From NCBI GenBank assembly GCA_904063045.1, contig CAJFCJ010000001.1:2673501-2737500 (forward strand): a stretch of DNA of 64,000 nt, written 5' to 3'. Within the stretch, counting starts at the first letter, position 1, and every line of letters starts with the position of its first letter. Source of the stretch: Dimorphilus gyrociliatus (taxonomy: Eukaryota; Annelida; Polychaeta; Dinophilidae). The notes beneath the pieces are model-generated. The model saw only the letters and a program-made list of their open reading frames with translations. It had not been told where the DNA came from and did no database searches. Of the stretch, positions 34,109 to 45,693 are shown in pieces. Both the position numbers and the translations under genes were made by a program.

Positions 34109-35760
34109 CTATAGTAAGTCATAAAAATAATCAAGTCCCTGTCCAATCTCCCAGATTGAAATACCAGTATTTAATTCTCGTGCAAGGTCAATACGCATTA
34201 AAATTGACTTTAACGTCGGATAATAGACGGTATGTTCTCCAATTCCAGTTCTAAAATAAATTTGAAGTTACCTATAAATTAATAAGATATTATACAAACA
34301 AAAATATGTTACCTATAGCTGAAATGATGCTCTGCATATTCAGAATTCCAATGCAATTTAGGTTTATATTTACTAATGATATCAATATACTGCGATCCAA
34401 TTATTGGTCCACCGCTACCCGTTACAAAGTCAAAACCATAAAAATTTAATCCTAAAAGAATTTTTTTGCGAAGCTCTGATGAAGGATCAGGTACGAGACT
34501 TTCGACACAAGCTTTCATCTAATTAATATTCGATAAATCAACAAGGGCTTTTCTAAACTTAAGTAATTTATTATTTACCCATTGTAAAGGACTGTTTGGT
34601 CCAGGTCTAGAAGGTGTCGAAAAATCATATGTCATTAAACTGACTGCATCAACTGACTGGGATAACTTTTGAAAGTCATCTTTAGATATCATTCCGGGGG
34701 CATTGCTGTAAAAATAATTATACAATCTCTATTTAAAAATATTGATAATTAAAATATTAGATTGATGACATACTTGCTTAATAATGGAGGAGGTATTACA
34801 ACCACAAATAATTTCTTATTCTTTCTTAATTCTTTACCAATGTGTTCAATAACATGCAGTAATTCCCTGAGATGATAACTAGTTAATATCTTTGGAGATT
34901 TATAAAAGCAAATCTTAAACCTACTCTCTCCTGTGCCCTCCTAATTGAGACCAAAGTTCCAGAACAATTCCATGAAACCTATTGGACTATTATAAAACAA
35001 GCATAGTCAATACATAAATTTCTGTTGAATATAAAAGACACTCTTACTTTAACAAACTTAGCAATTGTTTCTGCGCATTCTTCAACTTCATCCTCAGACG
35101 AAAATAAACGATGAAAATCTTCGCCACTCCATCCATCAAATAAAAGTCTAGGTAACATTTTAACAGGCTTATTTTTTGTGACATCTTTTATCCAACTTTT
35201 ATCAATATCATGGCCTCCTTCTATTACGTAACTTTGAACTCCTCTACGTTTTAATTGTAACCATACAGGTGCCACATATGAAAACTTCTTGCTAAAGATT
35301 TTTGCAATATCATAGCCCCGATTATTCCACTATGAAAATACCGTATAAGATTATTATAAAGGAGATAAAAACAGGAAAATTTAAACTTACAGGTGTAACG
35401 TAACCTAAAGTTAATCCTTTAAAATTTTTCAACTCTCTTTCAACATCGCAATATGAACGATATTCTTTAACTATATCTTTCGTTTTCATACGATCGGAAA
35501 CAAAACCTCTTTTAATAACATTTTGTGTTGATAACTTAATCTATGATACATAAAAGTATAATGCAAACTAAAATATGGTTAATTTAAATTTTACCTTATC
35601 GTGGTCTTTTTTACGTTTGTCCTTATCGTTCTTACTTAACGTTCCTAAAGCCGAATACGTACAAATCACCGAAAAGAATAATAAGGAATAAGTCTGTTTT
35701 GGGAAAAAAAGTTAAATGCCTTTGTTGCATAATAATAGAGATCACCCGTTTATCGACCAT
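34109..35760 (-). CDS. CHID1: Chitinase domain-containing protein 1
   Basis: A GH18-fold lysosomal/secreted lectin-like protein (stabilin-interacting chitinase-like family), thought to bind glycans rather than cleave chitin. Exons, 5' to 3': 35746-35760, 35595-35693, 35391-35540, 35048-35329, 34925-34986, 34774-34866, 34579-34705, 34313-34518, 34109-34250. They sum to 391 codons plus stop; the human protein is 393. The signal anchor is the hydrophobic [17 protein letters not shown] after MVDKR. Family signatures are [75 protein letters not shown] and the end [17 protein letters not shown]. The fold's DxxDxDxE motif is degenerate, as expected in this family. The 15-nt first exon is the least certain part. 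It is divergent from MCPH1. Confidence 0.92.
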
Positions 35761-36426
35761 ATAAAAGATAAACAATTCATAAAAGAGCAATATTTAAATA
35801 TTTTGTACAATTTATAATATTATACTTAAACTAACTAGATTATTGATTTTCATCTCATAAATATTTGCTATTTAACACCAAGTCGCACTGTTCAAAGGCC
35901 GCAACAAAAGTAGGATCACTGGAAGTACGTGTATGGACACCGTATATCAGACGCGTTACACTCTCGCTATTCTTTTAAAACGCGCCAATATTCATAGAGT
36001 TCCAAATTGAACAAACCGTTATAAGTACTCAATAATGTCATGTTGATTTATATAAATGTTTTATTATTAAAGATATTTTAAAACTATTTTATCACTTTAT
36101 AAAGTTAAAGAGGTTTTATTCTTAATTTGTCAGCAAACAGTAGCGACATCTTCTGCGCACTTACATTTTCGAACGCGAAACAGTTAGGAGAGAACGGTCA
36201 AAACATGGCGCTCGCTTATATTTTCTACTAACATAGTAATTTCTAAAGCATCAGTGATCGATCTCAAGGAATTTCAACTACAAATCTTCTAACTTTCAGC
36301 AAGTAAGTAAAATATATAAATAATGTATTCTATTCAAAACTAAAGTCATATTAAAAATTCGATAGCGCTTTTATCGCTCAGTCTAGGTTTTATGATCGCA
36401 TTACTTCCAGTAGCCTTGATGTAGGA
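35761..36426. other. Divergent promoter region CHID1 / MCPH1
   Basis: About 670 bp between divergent genes. It contains an acatggcgctcgc element near 36205, similar to YY1-type promoter motifs, and a probable MCPH1 5' UTR intron (36303-36410: donor AA|GTAAGT, acceptor ttacttccag). An upstream ATG at 36392 opens a 10-codon ORF ending at 36424, three bases before the MCPH1 start; splicing of that intron would remove its first ATG. Confidence 0.45.
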
Positions 36427-39400
36427 ATGGCCTCGAAAGTTGTTGATGAAAATTTGATACTAAATTTTGGAGATCTGCCCTCAGAAGGCGAAGTCTTTAG
36501 GCAAAAAATTGTTTTTGTTGATGTTGGTTCTGATGAACACGAATGGCGAGAAGTATGCAAATTTATAGCTTCTTTAGGAGCCACGCTGATAAGTCGTGTT
36601 ACGGATTGTGTAGATTTTTGTGTGTTTAAAGATGGTAGTAAGACAACGTGGGATGCCTGTAGTAAATACAGCGTACCTCGAGTCAGAGTTACATATGTTA
36701 TGGAATGTAAAATGCTTAATTTTCTTGTTGATATGGACGATTTTCTTTCACCATCGCCTTATCAAGAAGAAGAAGCTGTTCAGGAAAAACTTCCTTCACC
36801 TGCTGTCAGGTACCGGTTTTCACCTACTAGGGCTTGTTCGCCTTTAAAAAGCGATGAAGAACTTGAAGAGTTAGACGTTGTAATGAGACGGCATATGGAA
36901 CGAAAGTCTTTACAAAATGTTCAAAAAAGTCTCTTAAATTTTGATGTTGCTTCAACACCCGAGCCAATTGCATGTTCATCAATAAGAAGAGATAACCCTA
37001 TGAAAAGTCGAGTAGACGATGATTTAACTCCTAGAGATGTTAAGGATAGCATGGATAAATCAGAGGAGGACTTGTTTAAAGACAGCGAAAATGAACATGA
37101 TGTTGAAACTACTTTAAATACAAGAAGAAATGCAAAGAAGTCATATAAAAAGTTTTTTAATGATAGTGACCTTAGAGGTGATAAGTCCGATGACAATGGA
37201 GTTGAAAATTCTGATAGTCCTTCCGAAAAAAAATTATGTAGTTGGCGAAATCGTGATAGAGAGATTGATTATTCAAAAAAAATATTTCCAAAAGTCGAAC
37301 AAAATAAAGACAGTTCTGATAAAGAAGCTGAGGACGAAGATGATGAACTGTCATCATTTATTAATCCTTTTGATGGAGACTTTGAAGATTCATTAGATGA
37401 TGATCCAAAAAGAAAAAGCTTTACCCATAGAAGAGTCGTTCGAATGCAGAATTCCCAGCTCTTGACTTCTTCGCCCATTTGTGATGAAGAGGAGCTGAGA
37501 ATTGAAAATCTGAGAAATTTAGGTAAATTGCGATGTGATAAAGTGAATGTTATAATTCCTAAGCAAAAATCTCAAAGACGTAAACGAGTCGTAAAAAAGT
37601 CTGAAACAAAGAAAGAAAAAGCCTCTAAAAAAAAAAGTGATGATTTATCTTCCAACAGAACAAAAATTAGAAAAAGAAAAGAAACACTATCTGGTCCTCC
37701 GAAGGAATATCGACGTATTTTAAATGCAAAGAAACATGACATGTCAATCTATGACTTTCCTAATACACAATCTTCCTCTCAACAAACAGAACAACTCGTA
37801 TTCAAGAAATCTTCAGATAATGACGAATGCCAGCCAAAAAATATTCCAAAAGAAAATAACACTTCAAATCCAAATTCGCCTGAAAGAGAAAATTCAGTGA
37901 AAGAGAGTGTACGCGATACTCCCGCATTAAAAACAACAAGCTCTGAAATAATTAATGAGGAAGAATCAGATACCGATTTTTTCCCAAGCCAATTAGCTGA
38001 ATCGATATCAATAAAGGATCATAGAAAATCCCGCAAAAATGGAACGCTTTGTGCCCCAGTGAAAACAGATTCTACTACATTCCTCTGCGAAACTTCAAAA
38101 AATATTAAAACAGAAGAAAACAATGATTCTTCAAGTGAAGACTTTTGGTCTTCCCAATTGTGTCGCAGCTTATCCTCTAATTCAGTTAAGAAGTCAAGAA
38201 GAAATGGAACATTGTGCTCTAATAATACTAAAACGGCAAAAAAAGCAAGAAAAAGTATTGAACAGGCATCTGCACTAGAAAAAATAGCAGCCGTGATAGC
38301 CGAAACTGATAATTTCCTTTACGAATCTTCTGAAAGGGAAAACAAACTAAAATCTAATAAGCCTAATACACGCAAACGGGCCTCTAATACTTTATTGACC
38401 TCCAAGTCACCAAAGTCAACGAGATGCGAAACTGTAAATTCTTTAAAAGAATCTATGCATAATGAACAAATTTTGAATGAGGCTATACAGCCAACAAAAG
38501 CGAAAACTTCACCAAATAATAAAAGTAAAAAGCAAACAGCACAGCAAAGACGTCGATCCAATCGTATTAAATCTTCTGCGGAAGAAATTTTATCTTCTGC
38601 GGACAATGAAAAGAATGAAGCAACACTTTTTAAAGTTCCTCTTGCTAAAAAATCTAATAAAGCTGCTAAATCATCAAAATTGCCAGTTCCGTGTTCACAC
38701 TCAGGAAATTCTTCTAATGACGAAAATTATAGTTCAGAAAATAACAAAATTTCAAGTTTTAAAACATCAAAAATAGCTGTGAGGCGATCAACTAGATCGG
38801 CAACATCTAATCGAACGTTAAACTCAGGTACTTCTACCAACAGTACGACTTCCGCAAGTTCATTAACTGTAAAAAAAGATAATGTAAGCAAAAATGAAAA
38901 TGTGAATTTGCCGCGAAAGACAAACGTAAAATCAAAAAAAGACGAAATCTGCTCTTCAGATGAAGGAATGGATTTTAAAAAGTCGAGCAAATTGAGTCAG
39001 GCAGACTCGCTAAATGTAAAATTGATAAAAAGAAGGAAGAGGCAAACAATTTCAACACCTCCATCTCATTCTTTGAAATATACCAAGAGAAATGTTGTAT
39101 TTAGCTCATGTAACTCGAAACAACAGCAACTCTTTGCTAAAGCCTTAGAAAGACTTGGAAAATTCACTTTGAAAAAAAGTTTAACTAGCAAAAATGATAT
39201 CTTGGTTTTAGGAAATAATAAAAGAACATTAAAAGTAATACAAGCAACAATATCAGGTTGCATGATAGTATCCTTTGATTGGATAGAAAAATCACTTTTA
39301 AATTGTAGTTGGTTGGACTTGGAGACATTTGAAACTAAAGAACTGTTTCAAACAGCCTCAAAAGTTAGATGTGGTATTTTTAAGCTGAATCTCCTATTTC

Positions 39401-39630
39401 AAAAAGTTGGTAAGATATTCATTGCTGATGATACACAACCTGATAAAGTTGAACTGGTTAAACTAATAAAATCATGCGGTGGATCTGTAACAGAAATTCG
39501 TAGCAATGCGAAAGTAATAATAGGAACAAAGAATACAAAAGGCAAATTAAATGGATTATCACCAACTTGGGCTATAGATTCTATTATGGCTAATAAACTA
39601 ATGGCTGTAGGTTCAGAATATATTTTGTAA
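36427..39630 (+). CDS. MCPH1: Microcephalin (three-BRCT protein)
   Basis: MCPH1 acts in chromosome condensation control (condensin II) and the DNA damage response. It is a single exon of 1067 codons. BRCT1 is at ~22-115 (FVDVGSDEHEWREVCKFIAS, then LGATLISRVTDCVDFCV). BRCT2 is at ~885-965, with TLKVIQATISGCMIVSFDW then IEKSLLNCSW, matching the family GC-x-V-S-x-DW. BRCT3 is at ~980-1067 (GKIFIADDTQPDKVELVKLI and SPTWAIDSIM). The ~770-residue middle is disordered, Ser/Lys/Glu-rich and carries a duplicated ~33-residue motif. The ATG chosen directly precedes BRCT1; a 10-codon uORF ends just upstream unless a 5' UTR intron is removed. The one-plus-two BRCT layout and C-terminal wording make MCPH1 the best call; TOPBP1- or MDC1-like proteins are alternatives with different spacing. 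Confidence 0.85.
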   Translation: MASKVVDENLILNFGDLPSEGEVFRQKIVFVDVGSDEHEWREVCKFIASLGATLISRVTDCVDFCVFKDGSKTTWDACSKYSVPRVRVTYVMECKMLNFLVDMDDFLSPSPYQEEEAVQEKLPSPAVRYRFSPTRACSPLKSDEELEELDVVMRRHMERKSLQNVQKSLLNFDVASTPEPIACSSIRRDNPMKSRVDDDLTPRDVKDSMDKSEEDLFKDSENEHDVETTLNTRRNAKKSYKKFFNDSDLRGDKSDDNGVENSDSPSEKKLCSWRNRDREIDYSKKIFPKVEQNKDSSDKEAEDEDDELSSFINPFDGDFEDSLDDDPKRKSFTHRRVVRMQNSQLLTSSPICDEEELRIENLRNLGKLRCDKVNVIIPKQKSQRRKRVVKKSETKKEKASKKKSDDLSSNRTKIRKRKETLSGPPKEYRRILNAKKHDMSIYDFPNTQSSSQQTEQLVFKKSSDNDECQPKNIPKENNTSNPNSPERENSVKESVRDTPALKTTSSEIINEEESDTDFFPSQLAESISIKDHRKSRKNGTLCAPVKTDSTTFLCETSKNIKTEENNDSSSEDFWSSQLCRSLSSNSVKKSRRNGTLCSNNTKTAKKARKSIEQASALEKIAAVIAETDNFLYESSERENKLKSNKPNTRKRASNTLLTSKSPKSTRCETVNSLKESMHNEQILNEAIQPTKAKTSPNNKSKKQTAQQRRRSNRIKSSAEEILSSADNEKNEATLFKVPLAKKSNKAAKSSKLPVPCSHSGNSSNDENYSSENNKISSFKTSKIAVRRSTRSATSNRTLNSGTSTNSTTSASSLTVKKDNVSKNENVNLPRKTNVKSKKDEICSSDEGMDFKKSSKLSQADSLNVKLIKRRKRQTISTPPSHSLKYTKRNVVFSSCNSKQQQLFAKALERLGKFTLKKSLTSKNDILVLGNNKRTLKVIQATISGCMIVSFDWIEKSLLNCSWLDLETFETKELFQTASKVRCGIFKLNLLFQKVGKIFIADDTQPDKVELVKLIKSCGGSVTEIRSNAKVIIGTKNTKGKLNGLSPTWAIDSIMANKLMAVGSEYIL

Positions 39631-40009
39631 GTGATTTTTACATGAGATTGAATATTTTTTGCTAAATTTAGTTGTGTTAGATGATAGATCTACATTTCGG
39701 TTCAACACTTTGAAGAGACTCGATATTAACTCAGAATTGACTTAAAATCAATTTTGTATCGAAATCTATATACTGTTGTATAAGTATGGTATAATTTTGT
39801 TATAGCTTTTTTCTATAAAGCCTTCTTCTATGTCTTCGAAATTCTGATATTTTATCTAAATTCGCTAAAGAGTCTAATTCAAGAAAGTTGACATTATATT
39901 ATTAAACTTTTGCAATAAAACGTTTTAAAGCAAGATTGAGATTGACAAAATTATGTTCAATCAATAGCTACTAAAGGTCATCTAAACTAACAAATTTAAC
40001 AAATACTTC
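39631..40009. other. Convergent intergenic region MCPH1 / ZDHHC21
   Basis: 3' flanks of two convergent genes. An AATAAA signal lies near 39914 (gcaataaaacg) for MCPH1. No coding sequence. Confidence 0.5.
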
Positions 40010-40993
40010 TTATACTGCCTGGAGAGAATCGTAAGGTAAATTTCTTGAACGACAAGGAAAAAAGTATGTCCAGAAAGGTCCTGGTCCACAAACATCTGAT
40101 AGTGCGTTTGGTACCGTTTTTGTTGCTGGCAGAGAGCTCAGCGGGATGAATCCAGCAGCACCCATTTGCATTGTTTCGATTGTAGTTTTATCAGCTACTA
40201 CTAGGAGTATCTGCGAAATAAACAAAGCTAAACATGCACAGCCCATGAAGACTCCCATACACATCAGTACTGCTATGTAATAATTCTGATAGATATATAG
40301 GGAGTCATCGTCGTCGTAGACTTCTCTTTCAGGTAGGACGCAAAGGTGAAGAAAAGCAGTTAAGAAACTTGTTCCGCTTAACAAAACAGCATAAAATAAC
40401 AATTGAAGAAATGCAAACTGGGACATGATTCATATTAATAGCAATATTTTATGGATTCCCTTTTATTTTGTAAAGGCGAATAAATGATTTTACTTTATAT
40501 TTTCTAAAATTTATAAGTTAACTTATTTTGCTACGAGTTTCTTATATAAATCACGTCCCTGATTAGCTTCGCCAACGCAATTATTTATCCAAGGACAATG
40601 ATGATCCATTTTCAAAACGCATTGTTTACATCTTTTACAGTGATGTGCCCTATCGGGCCTTCTCTTCTGACATTTGTCGCAGTATGTCTTTGGTTGAGTC
40701 GGTACTTCAATTGAAATTGAGCTATGTTCAATAAGTTTACTCTCTGGTTCATAAAATTGAGAATCTGGTACTTTTCCTGGATTCGTCATTGTAGCTCTAA
40801 ATAAACTTAAAATGCAAAACAATGAAATAGTACAAAACATTGCGATTGATAGTAAGGAGACATGGTTCTCCTTATAGTGAGGAATTAAAATAACAAATAA
40901 AGTACTCCAAGAGCCGTAGATCCAATATGCTATAATAAAGCTCATATGTAGTAACCCCTGAAGATCGCAATTAAATTTAATATTCCTAATCAT
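40010..40993 (-). CDS. ZDHHC21: Palmitoyltransferase ZDHHC21
   Basis: A membrane S-acyltransferase that attaches palmitate to Cys of substrate proteins at Golgi/plasma membrane. Two exons, 40535-40993 and 40010-40417, give 288 codons plus stop (human 265). Two hydrophobic helices precede the Cys-rich domain [19 protein letters not shown], then [18 protein letters not shown] with the catalytic DHHC. Two more helices follow ([11 protein letters not shown] and [20 protein letters not shown]). The TNPGKVPD motif after TM2, the TTIE motif (vs TTSIE) after TM4 and the N-terminal IPHYKENH wording fit ZDHHC21. The only phase-0 junction inserts GRDLYKKL between CVGEANQ and FLQLLFY, about six residues more than in vertebrates. 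Confidence 0.88.
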
Positions 40994-41863
40994 GATTAGT
41001 TGTAAAGATGAAATTGTATCTAAATTTTACGCAAATCTCGATGGTTACGATTGTTGATTCTAATCGAAAGCCGCTTAAACTGGTATTCTTTTCCTAAATG
41101 TCTTGGTGAAAGATTCAAAAACTTTTCAATTCGTTGTTCCTTCACTGCGATTATTTTGGAGGTGGAACACTATACCTAGCAGTCAACGTGACAATAATCA
41201 TTGTATGTTATCGAAGTAAACATATGCAGGTCGATTCGATAAATACACTGTTTTTTATTTTATAAAGTTACAGCTCATGAAAAAAAGCATTATAAAAGTG
41301 ATTATGAATAGTGATAAACTTTATTATAGTTGATAAATTAATTATGCTAGTAAAACTTAGATCTGGACGCTTATTTGAGACATTGACATTTAAATATTTT
41401 TGTTAAACGGTTAACAGTAATATTTGAAAAATAACAAAATAGTTAATCCTTATGTAACTATGAAGAGATCAATACACGAATGCCAGTTGTCACGGGCAAA
41501 CGACAATCGATCAGTTTTTTGAAAATTCGAAATATGTTACCCTTGAAAAAATACAAATTGACAAGTTATTGGAAAAGTAAAACGGGAATATTTATAATAA
41601 AAGCAGGCTATAAATATCAGATAATGCAAAAATTTATATTCGGGGAGGGGAGCAAAGGTTATTTCTAAAACGATTTCGATTCGATATATCTACAAGCAAT
41701 ATCGGTATTATCGATTTAATAGAACATTCAAATATAGCGTTTGGAAAGTATATTTGGCTTTTTATGTTCGACTGTGAAAAGGATCACAGAAGTAGCGGTG
41801 TTCACTGTGTTCAGCAGTGATAAAACATTGTTTATCGTCTGCTGAGCGATTCTATATGAGGCA
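40994..41863. other. Divergent intergenic region ZDHHC21 / SLC35C2
   Basis: About 870 bp of AT-rich DNA between divergent genes, holding both promoters. A 62-codon frame at 41480-41668 has no protein-like features. Nothing else recognised. Confidence 0.45.
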
Positions 41864-43779
41864 ATGGAAGAGAGAATTATTGAATCTGCAGAGTCTGATG
41901 ACCACCTTTCAGAATCTGGAGTTGAAGAAGATCACCGTCAGCCATCAGTTCACTTATTTACAAGACGGATTCTTTGTTTGGGACTGAAAACGATCTCAAT
42001 GGTTCTACTGTATTATTCTTTTTCAATCTCTTTGACTTTCTATAATAAAAAACTAATGACGGTAAAGGATGCTTTAAACTTTTCCAAAATTCACTGATAA
42101 CATCACTTATGATCTCCATACAGGACTCTAAACTTGGTTTATCAATAACGATGGTTCATTTGATTACGAAGCTTGTGCTGAGTTGCCTCGTTAGGCTAAT
42201 ATACACTTGTTATACAGGCATTCAAAGAGTAATAGTTCCTTGCTCTGAAAATTTTAAGAGAATATGCCCGCCCGGTTATTGTCTATTTTTTTTCCCTTTT
42301 CTTTATTGTAGGATAAACGACAATTACGTAATGAGATAAACTAACCACGTTTATTCTGCCTATGGCACGCATATTGAAAGTCTTATTTTGAATTTATTAA
42401 ATTGTTTATTTTCTTTTTGTTAGGTATTGCCAGCTCTCTTGACATAGGTTTCTCAAATTGGGGCCTTGAATACGTTACTGTTTCCTTGTAAGTTATATTT
42501 ATAATATTAAATATTCTATACATATATAACATACATAGAGATGAAACAAAAAAAGCATAGAATGTTTATGAAAAGATCAATAAAAAATCTCTTTTAAGAA
42601 GGATTTTCAAATATTAATCAATGTTTAAATGATTTTTCTTATCTCAACAGATATACAATGACCAAATCTACAGCAATTATTTTTATCCTTATATTTTCTA
42701 TTATTTTCAACTTGGAAAAGCCAGTAATAACTATTAATTTGTACTATTTCCTTTATAAACTTCTACAAAATGTTCGTTTATTTCTAATTTTTAGAGAAAA
42801 TCAATTGTGGTTGTTGTTATATTAATATCTGTTGGCTTGTTCCTGTTTACATTTGAATTGACTCAATTTTCGCTTTTGGGATTTTCACTTGTTCTTTCTG
42901 CATCATGTTTAAGTGGTATTCGTTGGACATTAGCTCAACTTGTCATGCAGAGATCGTCGTTAGGTAAAAACTTTACTATACAATTCTTACATCTCACTTT
43001 TACTATTCAAATGGTTTAAAATAGTAATCAACAGATGTTTTGACACTTTTGACTCGATCTTTAAAATCTATTATCTATAGGCCTACCTAATCCAATTGAT
43101 ATGATCTACTATATTCAACCGTGGATGATTATGGCCCTTTTTCCTTTGCTATGCGCAGTTGAAGGTATGAAATTTCTTAATTCTAATGAGTTTCTTTGTT
43201 ATAATCATTCTTATGTTTATCAGGAAACCATTTAATTAAGATACTTAAAAGCCTCTTTAGTGACAAATTTGGTGTGGGTGAATGCTTTCGTCAATTTGGT
43301 CTCGTTTTTGCTGGTGCTCTTTTAGCATTCGCAATGGAATGCAGCGAATACCTATTATTATCATCAACGTCTAGTCTAACTTTATCCATATCGGGCATAT
43401 TTAAAGTAATTTGATTTTAGTAAATGATCTATATGAAGAATCAATTCTTTCAAATTTTTTCCAGGAAATCATTACCTTAACTCTTGCTGCCCTTATAAAT
43501 AATGATAAGTTAAATCCCATAAATATTACAGGCCTTGTTATGTGCCTTTTTGGAATTATCTTTCATATAAGTATTAAAGCTCAAAAAGAAGGTATAAACA
43601 CCTAATTGTTTAATTAGATAAAAAATAAACAATTTTTTAATTTCTGCTTAGCTCGAAACCAATTAAGAAGCCAAAGTACAGATAGTGCTGAATCGAGTCC
43701 AGCAAAGAAGGAAGACGTTTTACGGTCACTTTTACGAAACTCAAGGACTATTAGTGAATCTAGTTATACATTTGAGTGA
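41864..43779 (+). CDS. SLC35C2: Solute carrier family 35 member C2 (nucleotide-sugar transporter family)
   Basis: A Golgi multi-pass membrane protein related to the GDP-fucose transporter; in vertebrates it supports O-fucosylation of Notch. Nine exons: 41864-42061, 42124-42274, 42424-42487, 42651-42723, 42795-42963, 43081-43164, 43224-43405, 43465-43591, 43652-43779, giving 391 codons plus stop (human 365). An acidic N-terminal extension (ESAESDDHLSESG) precedes the first helix LLYYSFSISLTFYNKKL. Other family blocks are SSLDIGFSNWGLEYVTVSLY, TMTKSTAIIFILIFS, SGIRWTLAQLVMQRSSLG, TSSLTLSISGIFKEIITL and GLVMCLFGIIFHISIKA. The C-terminus is Ser-rich and cytosolic. All phases agree. Confidence 0.92.
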
Positions 43780-44563
43780 ACTTACTATACAGTATATACT
43801 AGTTAGTTTCTTGTTTTTATGACGATTTCTATTATTAGTACCATTATTGATGTCATATTCTATACAGTATATGTACTGTATATTATGGGTGGTACTTATA
43901 GACGACTTACGTTATTATTAATATTATAAAATGCTATTATCAAATTTTCGAATAAAAAATAACAGTGGTTATTCATTACCACAAATAAAATGCAGTATTA
44001 TTTTACTAATAAACAATGTACTGTGTAAATAAAAAAAAAACATAATTTGATACGTTCAAAGAGTAAGATGCAGAACAATCAATAGATTTTTTCAAGATCT
44101 TATAAGAAACTATGAAGAGATTTTGTTGATTATCGCATCTTTTATCAGTTTTTTTCATCAAAGTATTTTTCACGATAGATACTATTCTGTTATTTTTTTC
44201 TTTTTTTGTAAACATAAAATAACGATAAGAAAGATAATAGATAAAAATAGATATCCTCTTATTTGTTTATTAATATATCTGATGGTCGTTTTCAGTTTAA
44301 AGTATATTTTAAAAATTTTATATCCTCAAGATTTGATATCCTTAAAAAGTATTATTTGTTGCATATATTTGAAAATATTCCATATTTACTATATTAATAT
44401 TATATGATAATAAATTACAAAACGATAACATTAAATGAACTGTTAGCGCCTTTGATAGAAAAAACTAAACTGGTTGATATTTGAATATTTTACCTCGCAC
44501 GTTCTGTTATAGCGTGGATGTGATTTCTGTTACTTATTATCGTTCATACAACTAAGCTTCAAA
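43780..44563. other. Intergenic region SLC35C2 / FCF1
   Basis: AT-rich flank with a polyadenylation-like AATAAA at about 43952 and two palindrome-containing sites, actatacagtatatact near 43785 and tatacagtatatgtactgta at 43861. No coding sequence. Confidence 0.45.
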
Positions 44564-45693
44564 ATGGTATTTATATTATTTGAATCTGAATTAAATTCCT
44601 TTTTAGATAAAATTAATAAATCATTTCTTCAGGGAAAGGCTAAAAAAACAAAAAAATTCGCCATGACAAAGCGATTAATAAGTCTGAAAGATTCTCGAAT
44701 GTATGTATTCAGTTAAAATTGTGTAAATTTTAAAATCGTTCTAAAATATTAATTTAATATAGAAAAAAGGAAGATCGTGCCGCGAAGAAGAAGAAGAAGA
44801 AAGATCCTCAAAATATGTCTATTAGGGAATTGTGAGTATTTTCTTTCGAGCGTCATAGAGATCTCTTTTGTTATTGATAAAATCTATGTGATATTATGAT
44901 AAATATACTAAAAGAGTTACTTTCTGATTAATACAGACCCCAAGCATCCTCAGCCCTCTTTTTTCAATATAACGATCAATTGGGGCCACCTTATCATATT
45001 TTATTGGATACAAATTTCATAAATTTCTCAATAAAGAATAAACTTGATTTATTTCAATCATTAATGGATTGTTTATATGCTAAATGTGAGTTTTTAGACA
45101 TTTATTAATTGTATTATTACTAATATTACTACTACTAAATAATATATTAATATTGTTTACAGGTATACCTTATGTAACTGATTGTGTAATGGCCGAATTA
45201 GAAAAACTTGGATCAAAATATCGCGTAGCATTAAGGATAGTTAAAGATCCTAGATTCGAAAGATTACCCTGTTTACATAAAGGAACGTACGCTGATGATT
45301 GTCTTGTTCAAAGAGTAAAAGAGGTAAGAAGTAATTTTAAAACTTGTACTGTTTAAGCGTTATTAAGTAAAGGCCATTAAAATAAAGAATACTACTGAAA
45401 TCTTACCGTAAGCAGCAAGTTTGCTAAAGTGATTAATGTAAATATTCTATATTTCTTTCTGTTTGAGAGTACTTGAAAGAGCAGATCTTAGATTTTATTA
45501 CAGCCTTTTATTATTGTCTTGCCTATTAATATTCATTATTTTTTTGCAGCATAAATGTTATATAGTTGCAACTTGCGATAAAGATTTAAAGAGAAGAATT
45601 CGAAAGATTCCCGGTGTACCAATAATGTTTATACAAGCTCATCGTTTCTCCATTGAAAGAATGCCTGATGCCTATGGAGCACCAAGAGTATAA
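44564..45693 (+). CDS. FCF1: rRNA-processing protein FCF1 (PIN-domain, SSU processome)
   Basis: FCF1/UTP24 is the PIN-domain nuclease of the small-subunit processome that makes early pre-18S rRNA cuts. Exons: 44564-44566 (only the ATG), 44633-44700, 44763-44831, 44937-45085, 45163-45323, 45550-45693, giving 197 codons plus stop (human 198). The basic N-terminus ([20 protein letters not shown]) precedes the PIN core [11 protein letters not shown], with an acidic active-site Asp. Then come [30 protein letters not shown] and [16 protein letters not shown]. The end GAPRV matches the family GAPRF. A coding-looking segment at 45746-45883 lies after the stop and is treated separately. Convergent with the coiled-coil gene. 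Confidence 0.95.

Noticed and set aside
41480-41668. 62-codon frame upstream of SLC35C2
   Set aside because: No protein-like features; lies in the divergent promoter region.
44123-44407. 94-codon frame rich in Ile, Phe and Tyr
   Set aside because: Composition is that of translated AT-rich intergenic DNA.
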